64,000 nucleotides of DNA from Pandoraea pneumonica (GTDB lineage Bacteria; Pseudomonadota; Gammaproteobacteria; Burkholderiales; Burkholderiaceae): the NCBI RefSeq assembly GCF_902459645.1, contig NZ_CABPSK010000002.1, forward strand, positions 434,001-498,000, given 5' to 3'. This document shows positions 35,775 to 44,978 of this stretch, piece by piece. Both the position numbers and the translations under genes were made by a program. Within the stretch, counting starts at the first letter, position 1. Every line of letters starts with the position of its first letter. The notes under the pieces are model-generated. The model made no database searches. It was given only the letters and a program-made list of their open reading frames with translations, and had not been told where the DNA came from.

Positions 35775-36785
35775 CTAGCGGCCGAACCCTAGCAAGGCGG
35801 CCGGGTTCGCTACATGAGCGCGATCGCCGTTCAGGAAGTCGACGATGTTCTGGAACGCCACGCGGAAGTACAGTTCGTAGCTTTCGTGCTCGACGTAGCC
35901 GATGTGCGGCGTGCAGACGCAATTCTCCAGACGCAGCAGCGGGTTGCCTTGCAGAATGGGCTCGCTCTCGAAAACATCGATGGCGGCCATGCCCGGGCGG
36001 CCGCGATTGAGCGCGGTGATGAGCCCGTTTTCTTCCACCAACTCGGCGCGGCTCGTGTTCACGAAGAGCGCGGTGGGCTTCATTTGCTGAAGGTCTTCGA
36101 GCTTGATGATGTGACGCGTTTCTTCATTCAGGCGCAGATGCACCGAGAGCACGTCGCTCTGCGTGAAGAGTTCTTCCTTGCTGCCGGCCACGCGCAGGCC
36201 ATCGGCGGCGGCGGCTTCGCGGGAGCCTTCGCGGCCCCACACCATCACTTCCATGCCGAACGCTTTGCCATAGCCCGCGATGAGCTTGCCGATCTTCCCA
36301 TAGCCCCACAAGCCGAGCGTCTGACCGCGCAACACTTGGCCCAGACCGAAGTTCGGCGGCATGCTCGACGACTTCAGGCCCGACTGCTGCCAGGCGCCGT
36401 GTTTCAGGCTGGAGACGTATTGGGGAATGCGACGTTGGGCGGCCATGATCAGCGCCCAGGTGAGTTCGGCCGGTGCGATGGGTGAGCCGACGCCTTCGAG
36501 CACGGCAACCCCTCGGGCGGTACAGGCGTCGATATCGATGTGATTGCCTGCGCGCCCGGTCTGGCTGATGACGCGCAGACGGGGCAGTTTATCGATGAGT
36601 TGAGCGGTGATTGCCGTGCGTTCGCGAATCAGTACCAGCACCTCGGCCTCGCCGATGCGGGCACTGAGCTGGCCGACGCCCTTGACGGTGTTGTTGAAGA
36701 CTTTGACGTCGTGACCGGCCAATAGGGAAAAGCAGTCGAGCTTGCGAACGGCGTCCTGATAGTCGTCGAGAATGGCAATTTTCAT
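35775..36785 (-). CDS. D-2-hydroxyacid dehydrogenase family protein
   Basis: This 336-residue protein begins MKIAILDDYQDAVRKLDCFS and has the split catalytic domain and central NAD-binding domain of the family: GLWGYGKIGKLIAGYGKAFG (Rossmann loop), and catalytic Arg/Glu/His in NTSRAELVEENGL and TPHIGYVEHESYE. It reduces a 2-keto acid or oxidises a D-2-hydroxy acid with NAD(P); the substrate cannot be told. A much longer in-frame reading upstream lacks sense; the ATG at 36785 starts the domain exactly. Confidence 0.9.
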   Translation of the reverse strand: MKIAILDDYQDAVRKLDCFSLLAGHDVKVFNNTVKGVGQLSARIGEAEVLVLIRERTAITAQLIDKLPRLRVISQTGRAGNHIDIDACTARGVAVLEGVGSPIAPAELTWALIMAAQRRIPQYVSSLKHGAWQQSGLKSSSMPPNFGLGQVLRGQTLGLWGYGKIGKLIAGYGKAFGMEVMVWGREGSREAAAADGLRVAGSKEELFTQSDVLSVHLRLNEETRHIIKLEDLQQMKPTALFVNTSRAELVEENGLITALNRGRPGMAAIDVFESEPILQGNPLLRLENCVCTPHIGYVEHESYELYFRVAFQNIVDFLNGDRAHVANPAALLGFGR

Positions 36786-37367
36786 GGCAAAACGTAATCG
36801 GTTCGGCGCGCGGCTGGTGGGCGATGCGCTGACGTAACAGTTATCGGAGGCCGCCTGGTGGGGCGGGCGCACTGGTCGTTGACGCGGCTGGATCGGTGCG
36901 GCGAATGCCTGACAAACCTCGGGCATAAATCGGGCAAAACCCGCGCCAGCCTTGTTGCGACGCAGCACCGGCGTATTTTGCTCGGTGGTATGCTGACGCC
37001 TCGTTTTGCATAGTATGGCAGGTGTCCTGGCAACCATGGCGAAACCGCCCAAACACGATGGCAAAAAATCGAACCCACCCCGCAAAAGCAAGTCGGACCC
37101 GGTGAGCGAGACGCCTGCTGCGCACTTACCCGTGCGCATGTTGCCCCCTGCCTTTCCGCGTGTGTCGCATCTGATGCGATGCATTCAAGCTTTCACGCGG
37201 CCCGTGCCGGTGGGCGCCGAATTTTCCGGTGCGCATGGCAAGCGTCGGTGCAATGTAGCTCGTCCGGTATCCCCAACCGGGCGCGCCGCCCCGACGCCCA
37301 GCGGTGCCCGCGCGTCGAACGTCAAACGTTCGCCCCGATTTACCGACTCTGCATGGAGACAACTCCC
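36786..37367. other. Long divergent gap upstream of PEP carboxykinase
   Basis: These 582 bases separate the divergent dehydrogenase and pckG. They should hold both promoters. Open frames here (for example one starting at 37015 and running into pckG) lack a good ribosome site or recognisable domain, and I do not call them. Confidence 0.5.
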
Positions 37368-39251
37368 ATGACGCAAGCTAGCAGCGCGACAGCGCTCAAT
37401 ACCCCCTCCTCGTCCAATGTCGTCACCCGTGATCTGCCCACGTGGGTGCGTCACCGCAAGCTGATCGACTGGGTGTCGCAGATCGCTGCGATCACTCAGC
37501 CCGCGCGCGTCGTGTGGTGCGATGGTTCGCAAGAGGAATATGACCGTCTGTGCGAGCAGATGGTCGCCGCCGGCACGATGAAGCGGCTTAACCCGGCCAA
37601 GCGCCCGAATTCGTTCCTTGCGCTGTCCGATCCGTCGGACGTCGCCCGTGTGGAAGACCGCACGTTCATCTGTAGCGAGAAGCGTGAGGATGCCGGTCCG
37701 ACTAACCACTGGATCGATCCGCGCGAAATGCGCACGACGCTCGACGGCCTGTTCGAAGGCTGCATGCGCGGCCGAACGATGTACGTGGTGCCGTTCTCGA
37801 TGGGCCCGCTGGGTTCGCCGATCGCACACATCGGTGTCGAACTCTCGGACACGCCGTACGTGGCCGTGAACATGCGCATCATGACCCGCATGGGCCGCGC
37901 GGTGTACGACGTGCTGGGCGAAGACGGCGAATTCGTGCCGTGCGTGCATACCGTCGGCAAGCCGCTGGCTGAGGGCGAGAAGGACGTGGCATGGCCGTGC
38001 AACAACACCAAGTACATCGTTCACTTCCCCGAGACGCGTGAAATCTGGAGCTACGGCTCGGGTTACGGCGGCAATGCGTTGCTGGGCAAGAAATGCTTCG
38101 CGCTGCGCATCGCATCGAAAATGGGCCGCGACGAAGGTTGGCTGGCCGAGCACATGCTGATCCTGGGCGTGACCTCGCCCGAGGGCAAGAAGTACCACGT
38201 GGCCGCGGCGTTCCCGTCGGCTTGCGGCAAGACTAACTTCGCGATGCTGATTCCGCCCAAGGGCTTCGAGGGCTGGAAGGTCGAGACCATCGGCGACGAC
38301 ATCGCCTGGATCAAACCGGGCAAGGACGGCCGCCTTTACGCGATCAATCCGGAAGCCGGGTTCTTCGGCGTGGCACCTGGCACGAGCGAGAAGACCAATC
38401 CGAACGCGCTGGCGACGCTCGGCGAGAACGTGATTTTCACCAACGTGGCGCTGACCGACGATGGCGATGTGTGGTGGGAAGGTCTGACCGACACGCCGCC
38501 GGGGCATCTGATCGATTGGCAGGGCAAGGACTGGACGCCGGAGAGCGCGAAGGAAACGGGCCGCAAGGCGGCGCATCCGAACTCGCGCTTCACGGCACCG
38601 GCATCGCAATGTCCGTCGATCGACGCTGACTGGGAGAACCCGGCGGGTGTGGCGATCGATGCCTTCATCTTCGGTGGCCGCCGCTCGACAACGGTGCCGC
38701 TCGTGACCGAAGCGCGCGACTGGACCGAAGGCGTGTACATGGCCGCGACCATGGGCTCGGAGACCACCGCGGCGGCGGCGGGTCAGCAGGGTGTGGTGCG
38801 TCGCGATCCGTTCGCGATGCTGCCGTTCTGCGGCTACAACATGAGCGACTACTTCCAACATTGGTTGGACACGGGCGCACATCTCGACAAGACGGGCGCA
38901 ACGCTGCCGAAGATCTATTGCGTGAACTGGTTCCGCAAGGGCGCCGACGGCAAATTCGTGTGGCCGGGCTTCGGCGAAAACATGCGCGTACTGGCATGGA
39001 TGTTGGGCCGCATCGACGGCACCGCGCAGGGCGTGGAAAACGCATTCGGCATCACGCCGCGTTACGAAGATCTGAACTGGGACGGTGTGTCGTTCACGCC
39101 TGCACAGTTCGACGACGTCACGTCGATGGACCCGGCCGCGTGGCACGACGAACTGAAGCTCCACGCCGAGTTGTTCGAGACGCTCAAGCACAACCTGCCG
39201 CAAGCGTTGCTTGATACCAAGGCAGATATCGAGCGTCGGTTGAAGGCGTGA
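37368..39251 (+). CDS. pckG: Phosphoenolpyruvate carboxykinase, GTP type
   Basis: The 627-residue enzyme converts oxaloacetate and GTP to phosphoenolpyruvate, CO2 and GDP, the entry to gluconeogenesis. The kinase-1a P-loop is [16 protein letters not shown] (about residue 281), the metal-binding region [14 protein letters not shown] follows, and the reactive-Cys loop is within that P-loop. Length and motifs match the GTP-dependent family, not the ATP-dependent one. The ATG at 37368 has GGAGA upstream; an in-frame ATG at 37353 is possible. It is monocistronic with its own terminator. Confidence 0.96.
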   Translation: MTQASSATALNTPSSSNVVTRDLPTWVRHRKLIDWVSQIAAITQPARVVWCDGSQEEYDRLCEQMVAAGTMKRLNPAKRPNSFLALSDPSDVARVEDRTFICSEKREDAGPTNHWIDPREMRTTLDGLFEGCMRGRTMYVVPFSMGPLGSPIAHIGVELSDTPYVAVNMRIMTRMGRAVYDVLGEDGEFVPCVHTVGKPLAEGEKDVAWPCNNTKYIVHFPETREIWSYGSGYGGNALLGKKCFALRIASKMGRDEGWLAEHMLILGVTSPEGKKYHVAAAFPSACGKTNFAMLIPPKGFEGWKVETIGDDIAWIKPGKDGRLYAINPEAGFFGVAPGTSEKTNPNALATLGENVIFTNVALTDDGDVWWEGLTDTPPGHLIDWQGKDWTPESAKETGRKAAHPNSRFTAPASQCPSIDADWENPAGVAIDAFIFGGRRSTTVPLVTEARDWTEGVYMAATMGSETTAAAAGQQGVVRRDPFAMLPFCGYNMSDYFQHWLDTGAHLDKTGATLPKIYCVNWFRKGADGKFVWPGFGENMRVLAWMLGRIDGTAQGVENAFGITPRYEDLNWDGVSFTPAQFDDVTSMDPAAWHDELKLHAELFETLKHNLPQALLDTKADIERRLKA

Positions 39252-39322
39252 TCGATTGCGTCGTGCACTGCGTTTGCAGTGTCGGCGCACGATTAGCTTC
39301 ACGGTATCGACGTGAAAATCAG

Positions 39323-39360
39323 AATCCCATCGGAGGCGACTCCGGTGGGATTTTTGTTTT
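39323..39360 (+). terminator. Rho-independent terminator of pckG
   Basis: A 13-bp stem AATCCCATCGGAG / CTCCGGTGGGATT with one G-T pair and a GCGA loop, followed by a T-rich run. Confidence 0.88.
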
Positions 39361-39414
39361 CTTGTGATCCTTCCGAAAGGCTTGCTGCGTGGGGATTTTC
39401 GCGACTTTTTACTC

Positions 39415-39430
39415 GCACTAGGTGCTAGCA
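39415..39430. promoter_or_regulatory. Candidate operator of the FitAB-type module
   Basis: Overlapping dyads GCAC-TAG-GTGC and TGCTAGCA lie about 60 bp before the antitoxin gene. TGCTAGCA is close to the half-site described for gonococcal FitAB. Autoregulation by the toxin-antitoxin complex is expected for the family; the site itself is inferred. Confidence 0.35.
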
Positions 39431-39488
39431 TTTCCCTCACCATCCGAGGGTGGATGGCAATGAAGCACTCGAAAACTTGGGGGTGAGT

Positions 39489-39695
39489 ATGCACACGATG
39501 ATGATTGCGGGAATCGATGAGCCGCTGATGAGATCGATTCGCTCGCGTGCGGCATTGCATAACCGGACGCCAGAGGAAGAGGCGTTGGCGATATTGGAAG
39601 GCGTGGCACATCGGCCCGGTTGGCGCTCATTTGGCGAGGCGCTAATGAGTATGCCGGACGTCGGCTTGGACAGCGACTTTGCGCGCGAAAATTGA
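39489..39695 (+). CDS. FitA-like ribbon-helix-helix antitoxin
   Basis: This 68-residue protein starts MHTMMIAGIDEPLMRSIRSR and continues HNRTPEEEALAILEGVAH, the FitA/Arc-type DNA-binding fold followed by a C-terminal tail (FGEALMSMPDVGLDSDFA) that would wrap around the toxin. I chose the ATG at 39489, after GGGGGTGAG; an upstream in-frame start at 39450 is less likely. It is followed 11 bp later by a PIN-domain toxin gene. Confidence 0.85.
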   Translation: MHTMMIAGIDEPLMRSIRSRAALHNRTPEEEALAILEGVAHRPGWRSFGEALMSMPDVGLDSDFAREN

Positions 39696-39706
39696 CGGAG
39701 AGCGTG

Positions 39707-40126
39707 ATGTATCTGGTAGACACGAATGTCGTCAGCGAATTACGCAAGCGAGGGCGCAGCGATCCCGGCGTGGCGGCTTTCATTCAATACACCATGGAGC
39801 GTAGCCTGCCACGCTACCTCTCGGTGATCAGCATTGGTGAGATGCGTCGTGGTGCTGCGTCGTTACGTTGTCGAGGCGACGCGCCACAGGCGGTGTTGGT
39901 TGAGAATTGGCTCGAGTCGATCTTGTACGATTACAGAGGCTTTGTGCTTCCGGTGACGGAGGAGATCGGGCACACGTGGGGTCGTCTACGCGCTAAACAC
40001 AAGGAACACGCCATCGACAAACTGATCGCTGCGACGGCGTTGGTGCATCGTCTGGTGGTGGTGACGCGCAACGTCAAAGATTTCTCTGACACTGGCGTTG
40101 AAGTGCACAACCCGTTTCTGCATTGA
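39707..40126 (+). CDS. FitB/VapC-type PIN-domain ribonuclease toxin
   Basis: The 139-residue protein starts MYLVDTNVVSELRKRGRSDP, with the first PIN Asp in VDTNVVSE. Other acidic residues appear in SVISIGEMRRG, and the C-terminal catalytic region is AIDKLIAATALVHRLVVVTR followed by NVKDF. Toxins of this group cleave RNA, often initiator tRNA, and are neutralised by the upstream antitoxin. The start follows a GGAG site within an 11-bp gap. All four expected acidic positions appear intact. The pair sits alone between pckG and the LuxR/kinase pair, a typical accessory insertion. Confidence 0.9.
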   Translation: MYLVDTNVVSELRKRGRSDPGVAAFIQYTMERSLPRYLSVISIGEMRRGAASLRCRGDAPQAVLVENWLESILYDYRGFVLPVTEEIGHTWGRLRAKHKEHAIDKLIAATALVHRLVVVTRNVKDFSDTGVEVHNPFLH

Positions 40127-40197
40127 GGGGGCGGGCGCTTGCCGCCCCGCCCGGCGTCACTTCGATGGCCGCTGAATTGCCGCCGAACTACCGCTAA

Positions 40198-40241
40198 ATT
40201 ACAAACGGACTACAACCGGACTACAACCGGATCACAACCGG
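40198..40241. repeat. Four 11-bp direct repeats overlapping the 3' end of the LuxR regulator gene
   Basis: Consecutive units ATTACAAACGG, ACTACAACCGG, ACTACAACCGG and ATCACAACCGG form a near-perfect 11-bp minisatellite. The last unit includes the stop codon of the response regulator gene. Confidence 0.75.
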
Positions 40242-40864
40242 TTTTCCACCGCAAACTTAATCAATTCCGCCTGCCCTTCGATACCGAGCTTACGTTTGAT
40301 GTTGAGCCGGTGGGTCTCTACGGTGCGCACTGACAAATCCATCTCCGTCGCAATTTGCTTGTTGGCCAGCCCGCGCGCGATCCGAGTGAGAATTTCGCGC
40401 TCACGCGGAGTGAGCGAGTCGATGGGGCCGTGCGAAGTCGATGCTTGCACCACGCGCGCCGCAATGGCCGCGCTGTAGTATGCCTCGCCCTTCGCGACAC
40501 GTTCAATCGCCGTCACGATTTCATGCGCTGGCGCGTCCTTGAGCACATAACCCCGTGCCCCCGCGCGTACCGCCTGACGGACATACTCCGCGTTGTCGTG
40601 CATCGACAGAATCAACACGGCGATATGCGGAAACTGCTCGCGAAACAGCGCCGTCAACTCAATCCCGTTGCTGCCCCGCATGCTGATGTCCATCAGCGCC
40701 AAATCGGGCGACGCCGTCTTGGCGCGCGTCAGCGCTTCCTGCGCATTCCCGGCTTCGCCGACCACTTGCAAGTTGGGGGAGGCATCGAAGCGCGCGCGCA
40801 AGCCGTCGCGCACGAGCGGGTGATCGTCGATCAGCAACAATCGGATAGGGTGAACTTGAGTCAT
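40232..40864 (-). CDS. LuxR/NarL-family response regulator
   Basis: This 210-residue protein has a receiver domain (LLLIDDHPLVRDG; acceptor Asp near 59 in LALMDISMRG) and a C-terminal LuxR helix-turn-helix (SLTPREREILTRIARGLANK, TVETHRLNIKRKLG). Its ATG shares one base with the stop of the kinase gene (TAATG), so the two are a coupled two-component pair. The divergent neighbours are cstA and ybdD, the likely targets. A candidate inverted repeat lies in the shared gap. Confidence 0.92.
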   Translation of the reverse strand: MTQVHPIRLLLIDDHPLVRDGLRARFDASPNLQVVGEAGNAQEALTRAKTASPDLALMDISMRGSNGIELTALFREQFPHIAVLILSMHDNAEYVRQAVRAGARGYVLKDAPAHEIVTAIERVAKGEAYYSAAIAARVVQASTSHGPIDSLTPREREILTRIARGLANKQIATEMDLSVRTVETHRLNIKRKLGIEGQAELIKFAVENRL

Positions 40865-42243
40865 TAGCGTGTAGCGTTAAGCGCCGCTTTGGCGGCTGCG
40901 GGCGTGAGCGGCACCCACGCACTAATTGTCGTGAGCCCGGGCCACGATTGAATGCCGAGCGCACCGCCGACGGCATCGAGCCGCTCGCGCATATTGCGCA
41001 AACCGATACCGTGACGCGGATCATGATGCACGTCGGTCACATCGAACCCCCGGCCGTCGTCGGCAATCGACAGATGGATACCGTCAGCCTTGAACACGAG
41101 CAGAATCGACACGCGCGACGCATTGGCATGCCGCTCGATATTCGTGAGCGCTTCCTGCGCGATGCGAAACAGCATGGTTTTGATGTTGTCGTCGAGCACC
41201 GGCGCTTCACCTTCCACATGCATCTCGACCGGCAGCCCCGCATGCGAGCCGAACTCGCGGGCGAGTTGATCGATGGCCGCGGCCACACCCAGGTCGTCGA
41301 GCATTGCCGGGCGCAGCGCTTGCGAAATACGCCGCACTTCTCCCAGCGTGCCGTTCAGGCGCTCGATGGCGACGCCGAGCGTGGTGCTCGCCGCCGCGGG
41401 CGAACCTGGCAGGCGCATCGACGCCGATTCGAGGAGCAACTTGACCGAGACCAGCAACTGGCTGATGCCGTCGTGCAACTCGCGCGAAATACGCGAACGC
41501 TCGACTTCCTGCGACTCCACCACTTGCCGCGCGAGTTGGCGCAGCTTCGCATCGGCGGTCTTCAATTCAGTGATATTCACGACCAGACCGCAGAGACCGA
41601 CAATCGCCAAACATGTCGACGCAATCATCGTGATCCAAATCAGCGTGCGATCGATGTTGCTCTGCGCGCGCTCATCCGATTGACGCAACGTGGCTTGCAC
41701 ATCGTCGAGATAAATGCCGGTGCCGATCATCCAGTTCCACTTCGGCAGCGCGATCACATAACCCAACTTAGGCGCGGTCTGTTGCAGGGACGGCTTTTCC
41801 CATGAGTACTCCACGTAGCCGCCACCGGTCCGTGCCGCCGCGATCAGCCGCTGAATCGTCGGCGCCCCGGCGGGATCTTTGAGCGACCACAAATTGTGTC
41901 CGACCAACTCTGGCTGACGCGGGTGCATCAAGCTGTTGCCATCGAGGTCGTAGACGAAAAAGTAACCGTCTTTGCCGAACTCCATACGGGCAAGTGTGGC
42001 AAGCGCTTCGGTGCGCGCAGCGGGTGTGTCCGGGCCGTTGTAGAGCGGCTCGATGGCATTGCGTGCGAGGCCGACGTAATGCAACAGCTCGGCGCGTTTG
42101 TTGGCGAGCGATGCGGTCTGTACGGCCTCGTGCTGTGCACGGGCCAATTCATTGCCCTGATAGCGCACGGCCAATGCGATGGCAACCATCGCAAGGGCTA
42201 CCGGCAAGAGGGACAGCACGAAGAATTTCTGTCGGAGATTCAT
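40864..42243 (-). CDS. Cache-domain sensor histidine kinase (HisKA_3/NarL type)
   Basis: The 459-residue kinase has an N-terminal membrane segment (FFVLSLLPVALAMVAIALAV) and an extracytoplasmic Cache domain (FGKDGYFFVYDLDGNSLMHP; KLGYVIALPKWNWMIGTGIY). A second membrane segment near 215 leads to HisKA_3 (SRISRELHDGISQLLVSVKL, with the phospho-His) and an HATPase (N box EALTNIERHANAS, GRGFD, GIGLRNMRERLDA). sCache_2 domains of this type bind small carboxylates. The ATG at 42243 is used; the codon further up is a TTG. Next to cstA, pyruvate or a related acid is a reasonable but unproven ligand. Confidence 0.9.
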   Translation of the reverse strand: MNLRQKFFVLSLLPVALAMVAIALAVRYQGNELARAQHEAVQTASLANKRAELLHYVGLARNAIEPLYNGPDTPAARTEALATLARMEFGKDGYFFVYDLDGNSLMHPRQPELVGHNLWSLKDPAGAPTIQRLIAAARTGGGYVEYSWEKPSLQQTAPKLGYVIALPKWNWMIGTGIYLDDVQATLRQSDERAQSNIDRTLIWITMIASTCLAIVGLCGLVVNITELKTADAKLRQLARQVVESQEVERSRISRELHDGISQLLVSVKLLLESASMRLPGSPAAASTTLGVAIERLNGTLGEVRRISQALRPAMLDDLGVAAAIDQLAREFGSHAGLPVEMHVEGEAPVLDDNIKTMLFRIAQEALTNIERHANASRVSILLVFKADGIHLSIADDGRGFDVTDVHHDPRHGIGLRNMRERLDAVGGALGIQSWPGLTTISAWVPLTPAAAKAALNATR

Positions 42244-42284
42244 GACGTTCAAGAGCCTGCAGCGCCGCTTTTTAGCGGCATTCG

Positions 42285-42302
42285 CTACGTACTATCACGT
42301 AG
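42285..42302. promoter_or_regulatory. Inverted repeat in the kinase/cstA divergent gap, candidate LuxR-regulator site
   Basis: CTACGT-ACTATC-ACGTAG is a perfect 6-bp inverted repeat, with a second ACGTAG-like half (GCGTAG) nearby. It lies 42 bp from the kinase start and about 220 bp from the cstA start. Binding by the adjacent response regulator is inferred. Confidence 0.45.
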
Positions 42303-42519
42303 TGTGCCTGCGTAGTTTCGCGCTTGTGGCACGTCAGGCAAACGCCAATACTACACGGCGAATCGTGCCCCGGTGGCTATCAGACCCTCGCATTACGTGG
42401 GCAATACCGTGCGACACGCTTCGCGGCATCTGCGTGATGTCAAAAAACAAAGGCGGGATCGCGCTGCCACGGCGCCGTCCCGGGTCGCTGCCCGAAGGAG
42501 GCAGTTCCGAGGAGAGACA

Positions 42520-44586
42520 ATGAATCGTATCTGGCAACAACTGCCCTGGGCAGCGGTGGCCGTCGTCGGCGCGTGCGCGCTCGGCACGGTCGCCCTATCG
42601 CGCGGCGAAACCATCAGCGCACTCTGGATCGTGATCGCAGCCATCTGCGTTTACCTGATCGCTTATCGCTTCTACAGCAAGTTCATCGCCACACGCGTCG
42701 CGCAACTCGACGGCGCCCGTATGACGCCCGCATGGCGTCATAACGATGGCCTCGACTACGTGCCGACCAACAAGTACGTGCTGTTCGGTCACCACTTCGC
42801 CGCCATCGCCGGTGCCGGTCCGCTCGTGGGCCCGGTGCTCGCCGCGCAGATGGGTTACCTCCCCGGCATGTTGTGGATTCTGGCCGGCGTGGTCTTCGCC
42901 GGTGCGGTGCAGGACTTCATGGTCCTGTTCATCTCCACACGCCGCGACGGCCGCTCGCTGGGCGATCTGGTGAAGTCGGAACTCGGCATGATCCCCGGCG
43001 TGATCGCGCTCTTCGGCGCGTTCCTCATCATGATCATCATTCTCGCGGTGCTCGCGCTGATCGTGGTCAAGGCGCTCACGGGCTCGCCTTGGGGCACGTT
43101 CACGGTGGGGCTCACGATTCCGATCGCGCTGTTCATGGGCGTGTACACGCGCTTCATCCGCCCGGGCCGCATCGGCGAAGTGTCGATCATCGGCTTCTTC
43201 GGGCTGATGGCTGCGATCTACTTCGGTCAGAGCGTGCACGACAGCGCCACGCTCGCGCCGCTGTTCACGTTCGACGGTAAGCAACTCACGTGGATGCTCA
43301 TCGGTTACGGCTTCGTCGCCTCGGTGTTGCCGGTGTGGCTGTTGCTCGCGCCGCGCGACTACCTCTCGACGTTCCTGAAGATCGGCACGATCCTCGCGCT
43401 CGCCATCGGTATTCTCGTGGTCGCGCCCGAGCTGAAAATGCCGGCGCTCACGCAGTTCGTCGACGGCAGCGGTCCGGTCTGGTCGGGCAAGCTGTTCCCG
43501 TTCCTCTTCATCACGATTGCGTGCGGTGCCGTCTCGGGCTTCCATGCGCTGATCTCTTCGGGCACCACGCCGAAGCTGCTCGATAACGAAGTCAACGCGC
43601 GCTTCATCGGCTACGGCGGCATGTTGATGGAATCGTTCGTCGCCATCATGGCGCTGGTGGCCGCTTCGGTCATCGACCCGGGCGTGTACTTCGCCATGAA
43701 CAGCCCGGCTGCCGTGATCGGCACGACGCCGGAAGCCGTCGCGCAAGTCGTCTCGGGTTGGGGCTTCACGATTACGCCGGATGTGCTCACCGCGACCGCC
43801 AAGGCCGTGGGCGAGAACACCATCATTTCGCGCGCGGGCGGCGCACCGACGCTGGCTGTCGGTATGGCGCACATCCTGCATCAAGTGGTGGGCGGCGAAG
43901 CGATGATGGCCTTCTGGTATCACTTCGCGATTCTGTTCGAAGCGCTGTTCATCCTGACCGCCGTCGACGCCGGCACGCGCGCTGGCCGCTTCATGCTGCA
44001 AGACTTGCTCGGCACGTTCGTGCCGGCGCTCAAGCGCACGGAGTCGTTGCCGGCCAACTTGATCGCCACGGCCCTGTGCGTGGCGGCGTGGGGCTACTTC
44101 TTGTATCAAGGGGTGGTCGACCCGCTGGGCGGTATCAATACGCTGTGGCCGCTGTTCGGCATCTCGAACCAGATGCTCGCTGCGATCGCGCTGATGCTGG
44201 CGACGTGTGTGCTGTTCAAGCTCAAGCGCGAGCGCTTCGCCTGGGTGACGATTCTACCGACGGTCTGGCTGCTCGCCTGCACGCTGACCGCTGGCTGGCA
44301 GAAGATGTTCGATCCGGACCCGAAGGTGGGCTTCCTCGCGCACGCCGCCAAGTATCAGGCAGCGCTCGCAGACGGCAAGCTGCTCGCCCCGGCCAAGTCG
44401 GTCGCGCAAATGCAGCAGATCGTGTTCAACGACTACGTGGACGCCACGCTCGCCGGTGTGTTCATGTTCGTGGTGGTGGCTGTGGGGCTGTTCGGCCTGC
44501 GCACCATCCTGCAAGCGCGTCGCGCCAACAAGCCGACGGCGCAGGAAACGCCGTTCGAGCCGATGCCGTCGGGTCCGCGTGTCTGA
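42520..44586 (+). CDS. cstA: CstA/BtsT-family carbon starvation / pyruvate transporter
   Basis: The 688-residue membrane protein matches the CstA family, with about 16-18 hydrophobic segments. Motifs include LDYVPTNKYVLFGHHFAAIA, GPLVGPVLAAQMGYLPGMLW and FHALISSGTTPKLLDNEVNA. In E. coli, BtsT and CstA import pyruvate (CstA also peptides). The ATG at 42520 follows GAGGAGAG. It is followed by ybdD, its usual small partner, and is divergent from a Cache-kinase/LuxR pair, an arrangement resembling BtsSR-btsT although the kinase family differs. Confidence 0.93.
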   Translation: MNRIWQQLPWAAVAVVGACALGTVALSRGETISALWIVIAAICVYLIAYRFYSKFIATRVAQLDGARMTPAWRHNDGLDYVPTNKYVLFGHHFAAIAGAGPLVGPVLAAQMGYLPGMLWILAGVVFAGAVQDFMVLFISTRRDGRSLGDLVKSELGMIPGVIALFGAFLIMIIILAVLALIVVKALTGSPWGTFTVGLTIPIALFMGVYTRFIRPGRIGEVSIIGFFGLMAAIYFGQSVHDSATLAPLFTFDGKQLTWMLIGYGFVASVLPVWLLLAPRDYLSTFLKIGTILALAIGILVVAPELKMPALTQFVDGSGPVWSGKLFPFLFITIACGAVSGFHALISSGTTPKLLDNEVNARFIGYGGMLMESFVAIMALVAASVIDPGVYFAMNSPAAVIGTTPEAVAQVVSGWGFTITPDVLTATAKAVGENTIISRAGGAPTLAVGMAHILHQVVGGEAMMAFWYHFAILFEALFILTAVDAGTRAGRFMLQDLLGTFVPALKRTESLPANLIATALCVAAWGYFLYQGVVDPLGGINTLWPLFGISNQMLAAIALMLATCVLFKLKRERFAWVTILPTVWLLACTLTAGWQKMFDPDPKVGFLAHAAKYQAALADGKLLAPAKSVAQMQQIVFNDYVDATLAGVFMFVVVAVGLFGLRTILQARRANKPTAQETPFEPMPSGPRV

Positions 44587-44632
44587 CGCTCGGACACCGC
44601 CGGTATCTCAGAGACGCTAAGCAGGAGTCGCT

Positions 44633-44830
44633 ATGTTCGAAGACGTCGGCAAAGTCGGCCGTTATCTGGGGCAGGCCATGCGCCTGATGGTGGGGCTGCC
44701 CGATTACGACACGTACGTGGCGCACATGCAGGCCACGCATCCGGATAAGCCGGTCATGAGCTACGAGGCGTTCTTCCGCGAGCGTCAGGAGGCGCGCTAC
44801 GGCGGCAAGAGCGGCGGACGCTGCTGCTAG
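44633..44830 (+). CDS. ybdD: YbdD/YjiX family small protein, partner of CstA
   Basis: The 65-residue protein matches the short family always found next to cstA or bts[41 protein letters not shown] and a C-terminal [18 protein letters not shown]. Its function is believed to support the transporter. It is 46 bp after cstA, with a GCAGGAG site, and clearly in the same operon. Confidence 0.92.
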   Translation: MFEDVGKVGRYLGQAMRLMVGLPDYDTYVAHMQATHPDKPVMSYEAFFRERQEARYGGKSGGRCC

Positions 44831-44908
44831 GGCTGCCGTCATGCACCGGCCGGTTGTGTGCCCCGCCTGAGCGTCTCAGGCGGGGGCAATTTCCGGATGA
44901 CTGATAGC

Positions 44909-44962
44909 AAAACACCCCAAACGTCGGACGATTCAGTCCTGACCTTTGGGGTGTTTTCTTTT
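44909..44962. terminator. Bidirectional terminator between ybdD and hemN
   Basis: A perfect 13-bp outer stem AAAACACCCCAAA / TTTGGGGTGTTTT encloses a weaker inner hairpin (GTCGGAC / GTCCTGAC). A-run on the left and T-run on the right allow termination on both strands, matching the convergent genes. Confidence 0.85.
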
Positions 44963-44978
44963 GGATGCAACTGCGGCG

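Noticed and set aside
37015-37371. Possible basic small protein upstream of pckG
   Set aside because: No clear ribosome site, runs across the pckG start, no domain; more likely leader sequence.
37185-39611. Very long open frame (over 800 codons) antisense to pckG
   Set aside because: Produced by strong GC3 bias on the opposite strand of pckG; Arg/His-rich with no recognisable motif.
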